From Muricea muricata (taxonomy: Eukaryota > Cnidaria > Anthozoa > Malacalcyonacea > Plexauridae): DNA of 64,000 bases. This document shows positions 47,228 to 59,077 of the stretch, one piece after another. The stretch lies in NCBI GenBank assembly GCA_963855995.1, contig OY979728.1, forward strand, positions 5,877,330 through 5,941,329, read 5' to 3'. The stretch's first letter is position 1, and every line of letters starts with the position of its first letter. A program made the translations under genes and the position numbers. The notes under the pieces are model-generated. The model did not search any database. It had not been told where the DNA came from and saw only the letters and a program-made list of their open reading frames with translations.

Positions 47228-48971
47228 TTACAAACATTGTACGAGAAGTTCCAGACAGCTGGGACAGTCACATTCTTTCTCACAGACATCACAACAATTG
47301 TGTAATGGCTTGGTAGCTACATCTTTTTCATAATCAAATGACTGCAACAATAATTTTCTCAAACAAATATCTTTACTCATACAAAAGGCCCGCATATCAT
47401 CCTGCATTCCAACTCTGTTTTTTGCAATGTCTCTGTTGTTATAATACAGTAAAGCAGTTGACTGTTTTCCATCTCTGCCAGCACGCCCAGTCTCTTGAAA
47501 ATAAGCCTTTACTGAACTTGGTGGTCCAATATGAATAATTTGGCGTATGTCCCGAATGTCAACACCCATGCCTATTGCAACAGTTGCAAAAACAACACGA
47601 ACAATGCCTGCTTCTGAACTCATCTGCTTCAGGATCTCTTCCTTCATTTCACTGGTCTGTGGAGCATGGAATTGTGCAAACAGCCTATTGGAAGGAACTG
47701 AAGCACAACCAGGAGGGAAATACTGTTCATCACCGAGAACATGCTCAAATAGTTTATAAGCAAATCCACATAACCGCAGTGGTATATAAACTATTGTAAG
47801 TGGATACTCAATCTTTTTCTGTTGCAGGGCCTTGGCAATCGGTATCAAAATTGACTGTATGGCATCAACATCTTGCCCAATACGAAAAATCTTTTTGTAG
47901 CAAATATTCTTTCTATCAGGGTTTGTGACAATGTGTTTGCAATTTTTCAAGCCCAGTGAGTCCTGTATGCATTTCATATCACTTCTACTTGCAGTTGCTG
48001 TCATTGCTAAAACTGGTACATCTGGAAACATTGCACACAAAACTCCTAATTTTCCATAGTCTGTTCTAAAATCAGACCCCCTACAATTAAATAAAAAACA
48101 GTTTGGCATATATGTATTAAAAATTTAAATGGAGAAGGGTTCTTGGCGCTTTTCTGCTCAAACTGAAATCCATTAGATACCTGCCCTGTGCACCAAACGC
48201 TATCACTACACAGTTGCCAATTTGTTTGTTCTGTCATTTTTCATACACTAGCTAGTGCGTTACTGCGTTTCTGTTTAATAAAAACGTATTAAATGTTGAT
48301 ACTAACCAGTCCAAGATACAATGCGCTTCATCTATGACAACAGCCACAACATTCTTCTGATACGTTTGGCTCAGCAACAATTCTCTTCCATATTTGCTCG
48401 AAATAAGAGCTTCTGGATGTGAAAAAACAATTTGATAATCACCGTCACGTAGCTTTCTCTTCTCACATAGCCGAAAATCAATGTCAACATTAAAAACGTC
48501 GTCATCATCGTCTTCATCTCTTGTCAATTCCTTAACATCGATAACCGACGCTTGTATGCCACTTGACTCGCGTAAACGAGCAATTTGGTCATTCATCAAC
48601 GAATTTAAAGGTGACACCACGATAATAATGGAGTTAATCCCTGCCATAGATATCTCCTTCGAACTTCTCCAAGCACGTCTCCAAATTTGAAATACATCGC
48701 TACCCAAGTTGTATTTCGCAAACAACAACATTGGCAGAAGGTGGAAAATTAAGGACTTGCCATAACCCGTAGGCAAAACACACATTAAATCCACTTTTAA
48801 ATACAAACACTCCATACAAAGAACTTGTTTTGGTTTCAGTATTCTATTCTCATAAATACTATTTAAAACCGCAAATTCTAAACACGAGAAAAAAGCAATG
48901 TACTCCAACATGGCGGCAGTTGCGAAAGAAGTCATACGAAGTGGAAGCATGTAATTTGATACTTTGCGCAC
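47228..48971 (-). CDS. RecQ-family DNA helicase of the transposon
   Basis: Two exons on the minus strand, 48971-48307 and 48080-47228, joined by a 226-bp GT..AG intron; the splice completes HCILDWGSDFR, exactly where RecQ helicases have DEAHC..WGHDFR. The product is about 505 residues. Walker A is LPTGYGKS (about residues 66-73), Walker B is IDEAHC (about 213-218), motif III is MTATA, motif V ATVAIGMGVD and motif VI QETGRAGRDG. The C-terminus has CCDVCEKECDCPSC, like the RecQ zinc-binding module; no winged-helix or HRDC region follows, so it is shorter than cellular RecQ. The ORF is intact. It would unwind 3'-5' during element movement. The start codon lies just inside the TIR. A host RECQ gene is unlikely given the TIRs and the absence from the other arm. 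Confidence 0.88.
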
Positions 48972-49000
48972 CCCCCCTCAGGCAATAAAATTTTGAATTG

Positions 49001-49073
49001 TCACGTGACCAGCCCCAGCCAGGGTCTTTGCCGGAGCGCCGGGCGTAGGTAAAAGAGCCTGGGTACGAGGTTG
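49001..49073 (-). repeat. Right TIR of Academ-like transposon, with E-box
   Basis: Exact inverted copy of 41628-41700. The E-box lies about 30-40 bp upstream of the helicase start codon (48,971), so the TIR probably includes that gene's promoter. Confidence 0.93.
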
Positions 49074-49389
49074 CTCTGCTGAATGGTTGTGCTCTCTATC
49101 GCTCTCCCAGATGCTACGCCAAAATGTTTCTGTTGCTTCTTTATTTGGTGGTTTTTCAACTAATATCTGATCTTTACCAAGGTTTCTGAAGAATGTCTTT
49201 TTGTTGTTTGCAAAAATCAGATTTTGCTTATATTGTTTACATTATTATTTTGCTTATTTGTTTACATTATGATTTTGCTTACATTGCTTATATTATTATT
49301 ACATCCAGAATTGATGAAATTCTAAGGCCTATTTTTGCATCATGTAGTGTAATATAATTGCATGCATTTTCTGACAATCTTTATTTGAC

Positions 49390-51701
49390 AGCGAAATCCT
49401 GGAATATCTTGCCACATCTCTGACCTGGGTTGAGAGTCATTTTCCTGGTTGTGGAATTATCTTAGCTGGGGATTTTAATCGTTTCAGACATTAAAAACAT
49501 TTGCATAAACTTTGGTTTAAAACAAATTGTCACGATACCAACAAGAGGAGAAAACACTCTTGACCTCGTATTTACAAACCTTCATTCTTTTTTATCAAAC
49601 AGATTCCATTACCGCCTATCCACCTTTCGGTCTTTCCGATCACTCTGTAATTGCTATTTCTCCAAGAGTTTGTCACCCAAAGTCAAATCAAAAGAAAATC
49701 GTTTACAAACGTGATATGAGACCGTCACACAAATCTATGTTCGGACATTACTTGAACGAAATTGACTGGTCCTTTCTTGACTCACCTAATTCGATTGATG
49801 CGAAAGTTTGTCACTTTACCGACGTGTTGTCTATTGGATTATCTTATATATTGCCTGAAAAACGCTTTATGGTGCACGCTAACGACCACCCATGGATCAA
49901 TGATGACCTACGGCGTGTTATTAAACTCAGACAGCGCGCCCTATTCGCCGGTAATACTACGCTATTTAAACTATACCGAAATAGGATCAATAGGAAAAGG
50001 AAAAATTGTAAGGCTGATTATTATACATCAAAGGTAGGAAATCTAAAACATTCTAACCCTAAACAATTGGGGCGAGAAGTTAAACACATTAGCGGAATGA
50101 TTTCCAGTCAAAGTTTTCAGAACTATATCAAGATAGAAAACTTAGATAACCTGCCGTTGTATGATTTGGCTAATGCTATTAACAACGCCTTTCTTGAACC
50201 CATGAAGGAACTTGACCCTTTCTTTTCAGCTGATCCCCAAGAAAATAGTATTTCTGAGCAACCTCGTGACATTACGACACCGTGGGAAACGTATAAAAAA
50301 CTTAAATCTTTGAATGGTTCCAAAGCTCCAGGTCCCGACGCAATCCCGAATTTCGTGTATAAAGAATTCGCCGAATTTCTGGCATGCCCAATTTCCAACT
50401 TAATTAACTGCTCTTTCAGTCATCAGTCTTTACCAAGCTTATGGAAGTTGGCAAACGTTATTCCAGTTCCAAAAGAAAAGGTTGTGCTTGATATTAATAA
50501 ACACCTTAGACCAATTTCGCTTACCTGCTGTCTCGCAAAAATAGAAGAAGAATTTGTTACTGAAAAGTTTGTTGGACCTGCTATACTGAAGAACATCGAC
50601 CCTAACCAGTTTGGAGGGATTCCTCGGTCATCGTCCACTATCGCACTCATCAGTATGCTACACAACTGGGCTGGGGCGACCGATGGCTCTGGAAATTCTG
50701 CGCGAGTTCTGGTCGTGGATTATAGGAAGGCTTTTGATCTCATTGATCATTCAATCCTGATCAATAAAATTCGTCTACTGCCTATCCCGAATTTTGTTAT
50801 AAACTGGCTCATCAGTTTCTTGTGTGGTCGGAAACAACGTGTGAAGCTTGCAAGGGACTGTGTCTCTGAATGGGGTGCTGTGCCCAGTGGCGTCCCTCAG
50901 GGTACAAAGCTGGGTCCGTGGTAATGTATTTTGATGATAAATGACTTGAAGCTTACGGATGTCGCGCACTGGAAGTATATTGATGACACAACTGTCTCAG
51001 AAATTGTATCAAGAAACGGAATTAGCCAAATCCAGTCTCGAGCTAACGAAGTGGAAAGATGGAACACACAAAATAAATTCCAGTTGAATGTTCAAAAGTG
51101 CAATGAGTTATTGTTCCAATTTCATAGAAATAGAATACCCTTCGATAAGATCAATCTTTCCACAGGATGTCCAAACTTAGTTCGCCAAGCCAAGATCCTT
51201 GGCGTTACGGCTCGTGATCATTTGAGATGGTCCACGCAGATCTTCAATATAATTAAGAAAGCCAACAAGCGAGTCTTTTTCATAGTTCAATTGAAACGTG
51301 CAAGAATACCAGCTAAAGAGATTGTAAACTTTTATTGTTGCTGCGTTAGACCCGTTCTGGAATACGCCTGCGAGGTATTTCATTTCGCTCTGCCAAAGTA
51401 TCTAAGTACTAACATCGAACGAATTCAAAGAAGAATTACATCTATAATCTTCCCCTGTCTGCCTTACAGCAAGCGTCTGGAAAAAGCCAATTTAACACTT
51501 TTACGTGATCGTCGGAGGCATGCCTGCTTAAAGCTTTTTAACCAGATAACAAAGGACCCTGCGCACAAGTTGTCAAGCTTGTTCCCGGCTCGGTCATCCA
51601 TTACCCATGACTTACGTAATATACGTGACTTTCAGGCACATGTCATTAAAACTGATAGATTCTTAAAAACATTTGTTCCTTCTTGTATTAAAGAATTTTA
51701 G
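49390..51701 (+). pseudogene. CR1/jockey-like LINE, right arm copy
   Basis: Partner of 18,549-20,870 in reverse orientation, with the same GDFN endonuclease end, RT ORFs at 49527-50924 and 50931-51701, the YIDD box, and the same frameshift between them. In the first ORF I see two amino-acid differences from the left copy (FQNS/FQNY, VLLVD/VLVVD), and three in the second, about 0.5% overall. The 3' end passes into a tetranucleotide satellite. Confidence 0.88.
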
Positions 51702-51905
51702 CAAAGAATTCTCGTAAAAATAAGGTTGAGTTTGCAGTTTTTAACTTGTACATAGATTTATTAATAACTTCATATACTATATCATGTTTTGTAAATATAG
51801 TCATAAACTATGTATCTAACTATATTCTCTTTCTAACTATATTATTCATTGCTGTAAATTAACACGCAATTCAGCCGCTTCTGGCTGCAATGTGTTTTCT
51901 TAATA

Positions 51906-52475
<570 letters not shown>

Positions 52476-53580
52476 CTTTGGTAAGATGAATTATGAACCT
52501 CATTTCTTATTTTGCTGTCCAACAGCTGATGGTTATTCATCATGGGGAGTGCTGCACACTCAGTGGTTTTAATTATTGCCTTGCATGTTTCTATTATCAA
52601 TTAAACACAAACAAGGTGGTAAATTTGTTTCTCATTTTATTGCAGATTTTAATGAAATGTACCAAGAACTAGAGCAAAACACTCCCACCCTAACTTATTA
52701 TGTGTTCTACCATGTACTGTCAACATGGATATATGTCATATTATGTGTAATATTTTGTGCAGTACAACTGTTTTCTTTAAATGTTGCACTAACAATCTAT
52801 TATCAATACCACATCAAAATTGAGAAGAGATCAGAAGTAAAAGCCCATTTGGACAACACAATGATAGTTATGTATATAATGTAGTTTATGTTTATAATAG
52901 TATACAATGTAGTTTTAGGAATTATTGTAATTTCAGAAAACATCTGCACAACCAATGCAGAGATGGGAGACTCATGTCATCCTCTCAACCATCAGATGAT
53001 TTAGCATTTTTACTATAGTATCAGCATAATATAATATTCCTCATGCCACTACAGGGAGCATACATTGCTCAAGTGGAGTTAGAATTACTCTTGCTAAATC
53101 TGGAGTTGGTGTTTTTCTTCAATGACTCATTGTTAGTTTGATAATTACCAAACCTTGAATTTTTTCACTTTTCACTTTTTTCACAAAAGTGTATCACTGT
53201 GGATTAGTTTTGTAGTAAACAAGAATACATTATTTAATAAGTTGTTAACAAAATTCAAAATCAGTAGAAATCATAAGGAGAAAAGGAGGGGGAATGCACA
53301 AGATGGATAATGGAGAGATGAGAGCTTCATCCTTTCCACCCAATTGGGGATTTAGATTAGGCATCTTAATACTGCACTTTTATTGTCAGCAGTCAATTCC
53401 CTCACTCCATATCACATATTACAGGTAGTACTTATTTCTTGTGTGGAGTATTTATCTCTGTGGATTGTTGGTAGTCAAATAGTTTAAACAAATAATACAT
53501 CTTTCAGCTGTATTGTTGTGGAATGGTTTTGAGGTAAACAAGTATAATAGTCAGATTATATACTGTTTATTCAAGAAAAC
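52476..53580. other. Unrecognised part of right-arm insertion block
   Basis: AT-rich DNA, absent from the left arm. Loosely repeated gtggattagttttgtagtaaac-type segments occur near 53,200, 53,460 and 53,520. It may be the 3' non-coding and terminal part of the DIRS-like element or a separate insert. Confidence 0.45.
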
Positions 53581-54216
53581 ACAAGCTTAAACATAGGGGG
53601 GAAAGAGAGAGAAAGCTTGACTCAAGCAAGCATACTTGAACTATATGCTTGAACGTTGTGAGCAAAATTATATACAATACTATTTGCAAAAAATACTATA
53701 GAAGACACAAAAACGTGTATGTAAATTGCAAAATATTTGTAAAATGCAAGACTTTCAGTTCTACTATCTACAGTTAATGACCCAAGCTGTTGAATAAAAA
53801 GTAACACTTCAAAAATGCAAAGCTTATGTGGGAGAAGGGGTTCTGGGGTAAGAAGACTCTAATTGTATAATGCATGGCTTCATCCCTACTCATGTCACAT
53901 CCTATGCTGCACTGATTCTGAACTGAAAATGCTCTGTAATAGAGCCTTGCCAGGGGTGGCCAATCCCTGACGAAACCTGACCAAGATAACAACACTTGGA
54001 CAGTCCTTAGGCCCCAACCTGTCCAGGGAGCATAAAAACTCCAATGAACAGTCCTTAACCTGACCAAGGGGCGCTAGGCCCCTATGGACAGTCCTCAGGT
54101 AGATGTTGTATATATGTGACGTATTGAGTCTATGGGGCTGAAGTTGACATTTTAGAGACTTCATCCCCACAAATGCACAATGTGCATTCCCCATAGACGA
54201 ATCCCTTCTCTCCCAT
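53581..54216. other. Probable 3' flank of DIRS-like element
   Basis: Absent from the left arm. It holds repeated ggacagtcct motifs at about 53,998, 54,049 (variant) and 54,085, mixed with ccaaggggcgctaggcccct. These may be remnants of the split terminal repeats expected of DIRS/Ngaro elements, but I could not pair them with the 5' side. Confidence 0.4.
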
Positions 54217-54285
54217 TTTTTTTTTTTTTTTTTTTTTATTTATTTATTTATTTATTTATTTTTATTTTTTTTTTTTTTTTTTTTT
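54217..54285. repeat. A-rich run directly after recombinase stop
   Basis: On the minus strand the stop codon TAA of the recombinase gene opens a run of A and AAAT units about 67 bp long. It resembles a poly(A)-type tail, which is odd for a DIRS element that integrates through a circular DNA. Confidence 0.85.
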
Positions 54286-55216
54286 ACGCTAAGCCACTTG
54301 TTAGAGTGGCTGATACCCCAGATAGAGTGACAGGAGGAATTTTTATGTATCGTTCGTAGCAATCAGATGTCCAACGTCCTAAGGTTTTGATTAGCCACGA
54401 TGGCAATTTAGCGGCAGCTGCGGTTGTTGCTGCCCCAATTCGATAGCTATGACCAGCATAATGCGCTGCATTGAAACCAGATTTTTGAAGCAGTGACCGT
54501 GTCTCAGATGTCAGAAGTTGCTTTGTCAAAGGCTTACCCGAGGAAAGAACGAATAATGGGCCATTGTCAATTTTTCTTGTTGAAAGATACCGTTTCATAG
54601 CTAAGACCGGACATAGCGGAGAGTTACATGCTCCTACTGTTATAGATTGCCCAATACGAAAAGGATCGGTTTTGGATTCTTTAATCCGGATTGTCATAGA
54701 CACTGGATTCACGCTTGGTGTTAGTAGAACGTCCCTTAGTGTCAGATGTACTTCCGGATTAAACTTTGAGTTGCAGGTTAACTCTCCTAGTCGGAGAAAG
54801 CCAAAGAAAGCCAAAGTCATGGCGGCCCAAATCATAATTGAACTATAGTTTTCAGTGGACGGAATTGAAAGTAGCAGATGAAATAATTTCATGTGGTGAA
54901 TCGTAATAGGTAGACGGATTTGAATTTCGCCTCCCTGAGATCTCTTTATACCGCGCAAGACCAGCTGAAGGCGAGACATTTTTTGAAAATTTAAGCGAAA
55001 ACCTTGACGAATATGAAAATGACGGACGGCGGCTAAATAGATTTTTATTGAAGAATGTTTGATGTTTTTTGCCAAATAAGCAACGAATTCAGTCAGTAAA
55101 GCTTCAGAGGCAGGAAGACATCGTTGCATTGTGCTACCTTTGAATAAATGTATAAACTCTAGAAAACGTTTTTCACCCGACGAGTATGTCTGCTTGGTAG
55201 ATGATGCCATTGACAA
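54284..55216 (-). CDS. DIRS/Ngaro-type tyrosine recombinase
   Basis: 310 residues. The N-terminal SAM-like core-binding region includes FVAYLAKNIKHSSIKIYLAAVRHF. The catalytic set is visible: Arg in GFLRLGEL (R142), a Lys in RIKESKTD (about 179-182), HSYR (H256, R259), GRW (280-282) and Tyr in CYERYI (Y287 or Y290). Such enzymes insert the circular DNA copy of DIRS-type retrotransposons, in place of a DDE integrase. It is the third ORF, 26 bp after the RT-RNase H stop. All key residues are present, so it may be functional. No DIRS-type methyltransferase domain is seen, which favours the Ngaro-like branch. Unrelated in detail to the decayed Crypton at 10,663. Confidence 0.92.
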   Translation of the reverse strand: MSMASSTKQTYSSGEKRFLEFIHLFKGSTMQRCLPASEALLTEFVAYLAKNIKHSSIKIYLAAVRHFHIRQGFRLNFQKMSRLQLVLRGIKRSQGGEIQIRLPITIHHMKLFHLLLSIPSTENYSSIMIWAAMTLAFFGFLRLGELTCNSKFNPEVHLTLRDVLLTPSVNPVSMTIRIKESKTDPFRIGQSITVGACNSPLCPVLAMKRYLSTRKIDNGPLFVLSSGKPLTKQLLTSETRSLLQKSGFNAAHYAGHSYRIGAATTAAAAKLPSWLIKTLGRWTSDCYERYIKIPPVTLSGVSATLTSGLA

Positions 55217-55242
55217 GTTTATGTACCTTTCTATGTCCTTAT

Positions 55243-57075
55243 TTAAATGGTTAGAAGTGCAGCTGGAATCGGGTATGGGTTGGGATCTGCTAGTGGTGCC
55301 AGCTCTCTGAACCGTTTGTGCTGGAAACGAGAAAGAGAATCAGCAATTGCATTTCGTTTTCCAGGTATGTGCTGGGCTTTTATGTAGAAATTGTATTGCA
55401 TTGTGAGAAGTGTTAAGTGGCGTATTAGGTCCATAACCCTAGGGATGTGTGAACGTTTGGTGTTGATCATGCTAACCACTGCTTCATTATCGCAGTTAAA
55501 AAGAATTCGTTTCTCGCAGAGGAGTTCCCCCCAAATTTGGCATGCAACTACAATGGCAAATAGTTCCTGCCATGCAATGCTTATGCCAGCCGAGCCTAAC
55601 TGTTGCTGGGCAAGCCAGGTCCCCTGAAACCACTTAGATTTGAAAATCCCTCCATAGCCTTTTGATCCGGATGCATCAGTGTGTAGCTCTAAGAAGTCAG
55701 ACCCTTCCCAAGTAGATGAAATGAAAAAATTTGCCCCATTCCAATTTGAAATAAAAATCTTCCACATCTGTAAATCCTTGTAGAACCCAGCATTTAGTTT
55801 TATGTGGTGGTGAGACTTCTTAATATTTCTGGTTAAATCAATCATACGTTGTAAAAAGGGCCTACCTGGTGGGACAACTTTGCATGCAAAATTTAAGCTA
55901 CCAATTAATGATTGCAATTCTTTTAATGTACAAGAATGCTTATTTTCAAATTGTTGTATGAGTAATGACAAACGATTAATTTTATCAGCTGGAAGGCGAG
56001 CTTCCATCTTCAGAGAATCCAAAATAATACCCATAAATTCAAGAACTTGCAATGGACCTTGTGTTTTACCTGGTGCTATGGGAATATTCAAATTTTTGAA
56101 GGTCATCAACATGGCCGAAAGACTTTGTTGGCATAAACTATCTATGGGTAAGATGTCAGCTTGAGGTTCGATAATTAGGAAATCGTCTAAGATATGACAT
56201 ACAAAGGAAATCTGACATTTATTAATCAATATCCACTCAACTGCATCAGAAAGTTGATTAAAGAGATAGGGTGCACTTCGGAGGCCAAAAGGTAACACTT
56301 TATCATAATAAAATTTTTCTTTCCAATGCATGCCTAGTAATTCATAGTCGTCGGGATGAACAGGAATAAGTCGAAATGCAGATTCTATGTCAGTCTTAGC
56401 TAAAAAACAGCCCTGGCCTGCATGCTTTATGCCTTCGATAGCATGGTCAATTGTGACATACTGTAAAGCAAAATCATCTTTAGAAATAGCACTGTTTATG
56501 CTGGTCATACCTGATTTAGGAAAAGAGAGATGAAAAATTGTCCGGAATTTGTCAGAGTTCTTTTTTGGAACCAAGCCAATTGGTGAAACCTGAAAATTTG
56601 GGAAAGGTGGGGTATCAAAGGGACCAGCCACCCGGCCTAAAGAAATTTCATGTGCCAAATTTTGTGTTACCACGTTTGGGTCAGCCAAAGCTGTTGGTAA
56701 GTTACGAGAGAACCTTGGAGCTCTTTGCCCCTCAAAACCAATTCGTGCACCACCCCTTAAATTATTACAAATTTGAACTACAAATTGTTTATCTGGGTGA
56801 TCAGTAAGAGCATATTCTAAATTATCAATTAAAATAGGTGTAGGTAACTTATTATCAGTCTTAGTGTTTCTTTGATCTGGCGGGCTGGCGGCTGTTGGTG
56901 GAGTGGTCATATTCTGGTGGGCGTTGGCTGCACTGGTATCCTGGATGGCTACCTGAGCATCTGTTGCACACATGACGGTAGGAACACTGGGTGTATTTAC
57001 ATAAGCCTTTTCGGTTATATTCATGGCAGATACCCCCTCTAACGGCCCCTGAGGAGGTTGTAAGTTGGGGTCCAT
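55243..57075 (-). CDS. DIRS-like RT-RNase H polyprotein
   Basis: 610 residues. RT region: SPIGLVPKKNSDKFRTI (about 164-180), LAKTDIESAFRLIPVHP (225-241, first catalytic Asp), LPFGLRSAPYLF (261-272) and HILDDFLII (294-302, the catalytic LDD box). RNase H: HTDASGSKGYGG, WQELFAIV, FNCDNEAVV and PGKRNAIADSLSR. This order and the motifs HTDASG and IPGKRNAIADSLSR are typical of DIRS/Ngaro pol. The start ATG at 57075 overlaps gag by about 215 nt in another frame, so translation needs reinitiation, frameshifting or a separate message. It copies element RNA into DNA. No disruption seen. Confidence 0.93.
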   Translation of the reverse strand: MDPNLQPPQGPLEGVSAMNITEKAYVNTPSVPTVMCATDAQVAIQDTSAANAHQNMTTPPTAASPPDQRNTKTDNKLPTPILIDNLEYALTDHPDKQFVVQICNNLRGGARIGFEGQRAPRFSRNLPTALADPNVVTQNLAHEISLGRVAGPFDTPPFPNFQVSPIGLVPKKNSDKFRTIFHLSFPKSGMTSINSAISKDDFALQYVTIDHAIEGIKHAGQGCFLAKTDIESAFRLIPVHPDDYELLGMHWKEKFYYDKVLPFGLRSAPYLFNQLSDAVEWILINKCQISFVCHILDDFLIIEPQADILPIDSLCQQSLSAMLMTFKNLNIPIAPGKTQGPLQVLEFMGIILDSLKMEARLPADKINRLSLLIQQFENKHSCTLKELQSLIGSLNFACKVVPPGRPFLQRMIDLTRNIKKSHHHIKLNAGFYKDLQMWKIFISNWNGANFFISSTWEGSDFLELHTDASGSKGYGGIFKSKWFQGTWLAQQQLGSAGISIAWQELFAIVVACQIWGELLCEKRILFNCDNEAVVSMINTKRSHIPRVMDLIRHLTLLTMQYNFYIKAQHIPGKRNAIADSLSRFQHKRFRELAPLADPNPYPIPAALLTI

Positions 57076-58015
57076 TTGAAAAAAGCGGATATTCCCGCCT
57101 CAACATTTCAGGAGAAACCGTGAAGATACAGAGCCATAGTTGCTGATCTATTTCTGACCATTTTAGAGTTGCGTTTAAAGCTGCTTTTCGCCGGAACTTG
57201 TGGTCATAGATACACCAACCAAGACCCCTATGGGTTTGGGCAGCATGGCGAATCAAAGACATATACTGCAGTAATTCTTGTGACCTCCCAGGAAATTTAG
57301 ACGTCAACACACCCATGTAAGTCGTAAATGCTGTTGTCCATTGTTCAATGTTTGTAATCTTTTGGGTTGGGGGGTTAGATTTCTTAACCCTTATTATTGA
57401 ATTCTCTAGGGTTAGGACGACGGGCTCCCCGTCATCGGTGGCAGGAAAATCGCTTGGTAATAGTTTTGACAAATCAAAAAACTCACCACTTTGAATCTGT
57501 TTAACATACGCAGCTGGAACATCGAGCGCGGCGTGCCCATACCGTGGCGTCGCTTCTGAACTGGCTAAATCAACTACTGGAACCGATAGTGCTGCTTGTC
57601 CAACGTCGGCCAAAGATGAGATTGGAGCGTCCGTGATATTGTGGGATGATATGGCAGGGTGTTCGACAGACGTTGACGGGGTTAACTGTTGTGGCGAATT
57701 TTGTATGGCATTCACAGCTGCACGCGCGGCATTGGTAGCGATTTCACTCATGGCTTGCTCGATGCTGCGTGATACGATCGATTGGATCTGGGAGAGCTGT
57801 GCGTCGTTTAAAAGACCGGGCTCATTTTGTTCTACAGTTGATCTCGTGGAAGTGCCAGGATTCGTATTGTCCGAAGCGTGTTGTTGCAGACGCGAAATTA
57901 ACGTTGCTTTTCGTCCTGTAGTTGAAAGGCCTTTTTCCTCGCACCTTCGTCGTAAATCCTCTATTGTGACATCGTTGTCCGCGAGCGTTCTTCTCCTGTT
58001 GCGAACTGGAGGCAT
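56861..58015 (-). CDS. DIRS-like gag protein with SAP and zinc-finger motifs
   Basis: 384 residues, first ORF of the DIRS-like element. Residues about 16-50 (VTIEDLRRRCEEKGLSTTG, KATLISRLQQH) form a SAP-like helix-extension-helix DNA-binding motif. A Ser/Thr/Ala-rich linker follows, then a folded region with LPSDFPATDDGEPV and WTTAFTTYMGVLTSKFPGRS, which is shared with other cnidarian DIRS-type gag proteins as far as I recall. The C-terminal CHEYNRKGLCKYTQCSYRHV and CNRCSGSHPGYQC supply CCCH and CCHC-like zinc fingers for RNA packaging. It ends inside the overlapping RT-RNase H ORF. Start ATG at 58015 is preceded by about 150 bp that may be leader. ORF intact. Confidence 0.85.
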   Translation of the reverse strand: MPPVRNRRRTLADNDVTIEDLRRRCEEKGLSTTGRKATLISRLQQHASDNTNPGTSTRSTVEQNEPGLLNDAQLSQIQSIVSRSIEQAMSEIATNAARAAVNAIQNSPQQLTPSTSVEHPAISSHNITDAPISSLADVGQAALSVPVVDLASSEATPRYGHAALDVPAAYVKQIQSGEFFDLSKLLPSDFPATDDGEPVVLTLENSIIRVKKSNPPTQKITNIEQWTTAFTTYMGVLTSKFPGRSQELLQYMSLIRHAAQTHRGLGWCIYDHKFRRKAALNATLKWSEIDQQLWLCIFTVSPEMLRREYPLFSNGPQLTTSSGAVRGGICHEYNRKGLCKYTQCSYRHVCNRCSGSHPGYQCSQRPPEYDHSTNSRQPARSKKH

Positions 58016-59077
58016 CGCGAATACGACAAGCGAAAATACTATAATTTTCTAAAATTTTCTTAAACAAGTTTACTGCACGAGTGCTAACTGTGAATGGTGG
58101 TCCTATGATATGATCCGCATAATCTGCGCAAGTACCCTGTGCTGGAATAAGCCTTATCATTGGTTAATTCCCGTCCACACCACAGGAGGTTTTACATGCC
58201 TATGCAATAACACGAGCATTACACGTGAACGGCATGCAGCTAGTTTGGCTTTCAGCCATTATTATAACTCGATAAGATAAGATGGGATTATCTCATTGAC
58301 GTAGTCGGAAGGAACTATCTTTTCGCACCTTTTACATAAAAGCTTACCTTCAACACGTTGCTTCATTAACTTAAATTTATATAACTATAAATTTGCTTAA
58401 ACTATAAACATTCAAGACAGTTAAGAAACAAAAAGCCTTGATGTATACAACGTTCACATGAAAACAAGATGCCGATGAATGTAAGCAATTTCAAAAACAT
58501 TACAGCATGATTGTAAAAACCAGGTATACAAACATAACCATATAACAAATGTTGATGTACAACAACGCGGACCTAAAAGACAAAAATACTCGTGGCTTAA
58601 AATACGTTATACTCAACACTTTTAGCTGGAAATATTTTGCTTTTTGCTCGTGAATGAGAACTGCAAATTTTTCGGTTTTATACCGATCCAATTGTCCCTT
58701 GAAATATTGTTTTTACCAATATATTTCGAGGTTTTTTGTCCTTTCCTGTATGCGATAACTTGTAAAACTTGCGCATAAGTTTTTCAAAAGTTGGTGAAGC
58801 GTCCAGCAAACGTGAAAAAAGCTTTTAAAACCCCCAAAATTTACAGCGAAAACTAAAAGACAAAAAAATTTTTGAAAAAAAAACAATTAGGGGGGTGTGA
58901 AAGATGAGCCTGCTTTACAATTGAGCCCAGTCAGTGGCAAATACCTTTAGGCTGAGGAACCATATGGCGTGGATCTGGCGTCAGCAGAGGCCGAAATCCG
59001 CCATGTTTTTGGCGACACTCCGATTACTGAAGCAAGTATAGGAGCCGCTCCTCCAGATATATCAGTAAAGCTCAGTG
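58016..59077. other. 5' flank of DIRS-like element, rest unrecognised
   Basis: Absent from the left arm. The part nearest gag is presumably its leader and 5' terminus (to about 58,200). The remainder to 59,077 has no gene, RNA or repeat I can identify, apart from A-runs near 58,860-58,890. Confidence 0.45.

Larger units (their letters stand above)
41628..49073. mobile_element. Academ (AcademH)-like TIR transposon, 7,446 bp
   Basis: Perfect 73-bp terminal inverted repeats starting CAACCTCGTACCCAGG enclose two convergent genes: a putative transposase (plus, spliced) and a RecQ-like helicase (minus, spliced). It is flanked by an exact 9-bp duplication CTCTGCTGA (41619-41627 and 49074-49082). 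The left palindrome arm has the empty site with one copy (near 21,168-21,176), and 7,446 plus 9 equals the 7,455-base jump in arm pairing. From memory, helicase-encoding Academ transposons (AcademH) are the closest described group; I could not check target-duplication length or protein similarity. A TA-flanked MITE sits in the intergenic region. Identical TIRs and a clean target duplication point to a recent insertion. Confidence 0.88.

Noticed and set aside
47228-48971. Helicase as evidence of a Helitron
   Set aside because: Helitrons carry a Rep/Pif1-type helicase and lack TIRs and target duplications; this one has RecQ motifs, perfect TIRs and a 9-bp duplication.
47228-48971. Helicase as a host RECQ gene
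   Set aside because: It lies within TIRs, is absent from the other arm at the exact empty site, and is shorter than cellular RecQ proteins.
54284-58015. Endogenous retrovirus or Gypsy element
   Set aside because: No protease, DDE integrase, envelope or LTR was seen; a tyrosine recombinase with R..HxxR..Y follows RT-RNase H, as in DIRS/Ngaro retrotransposons.
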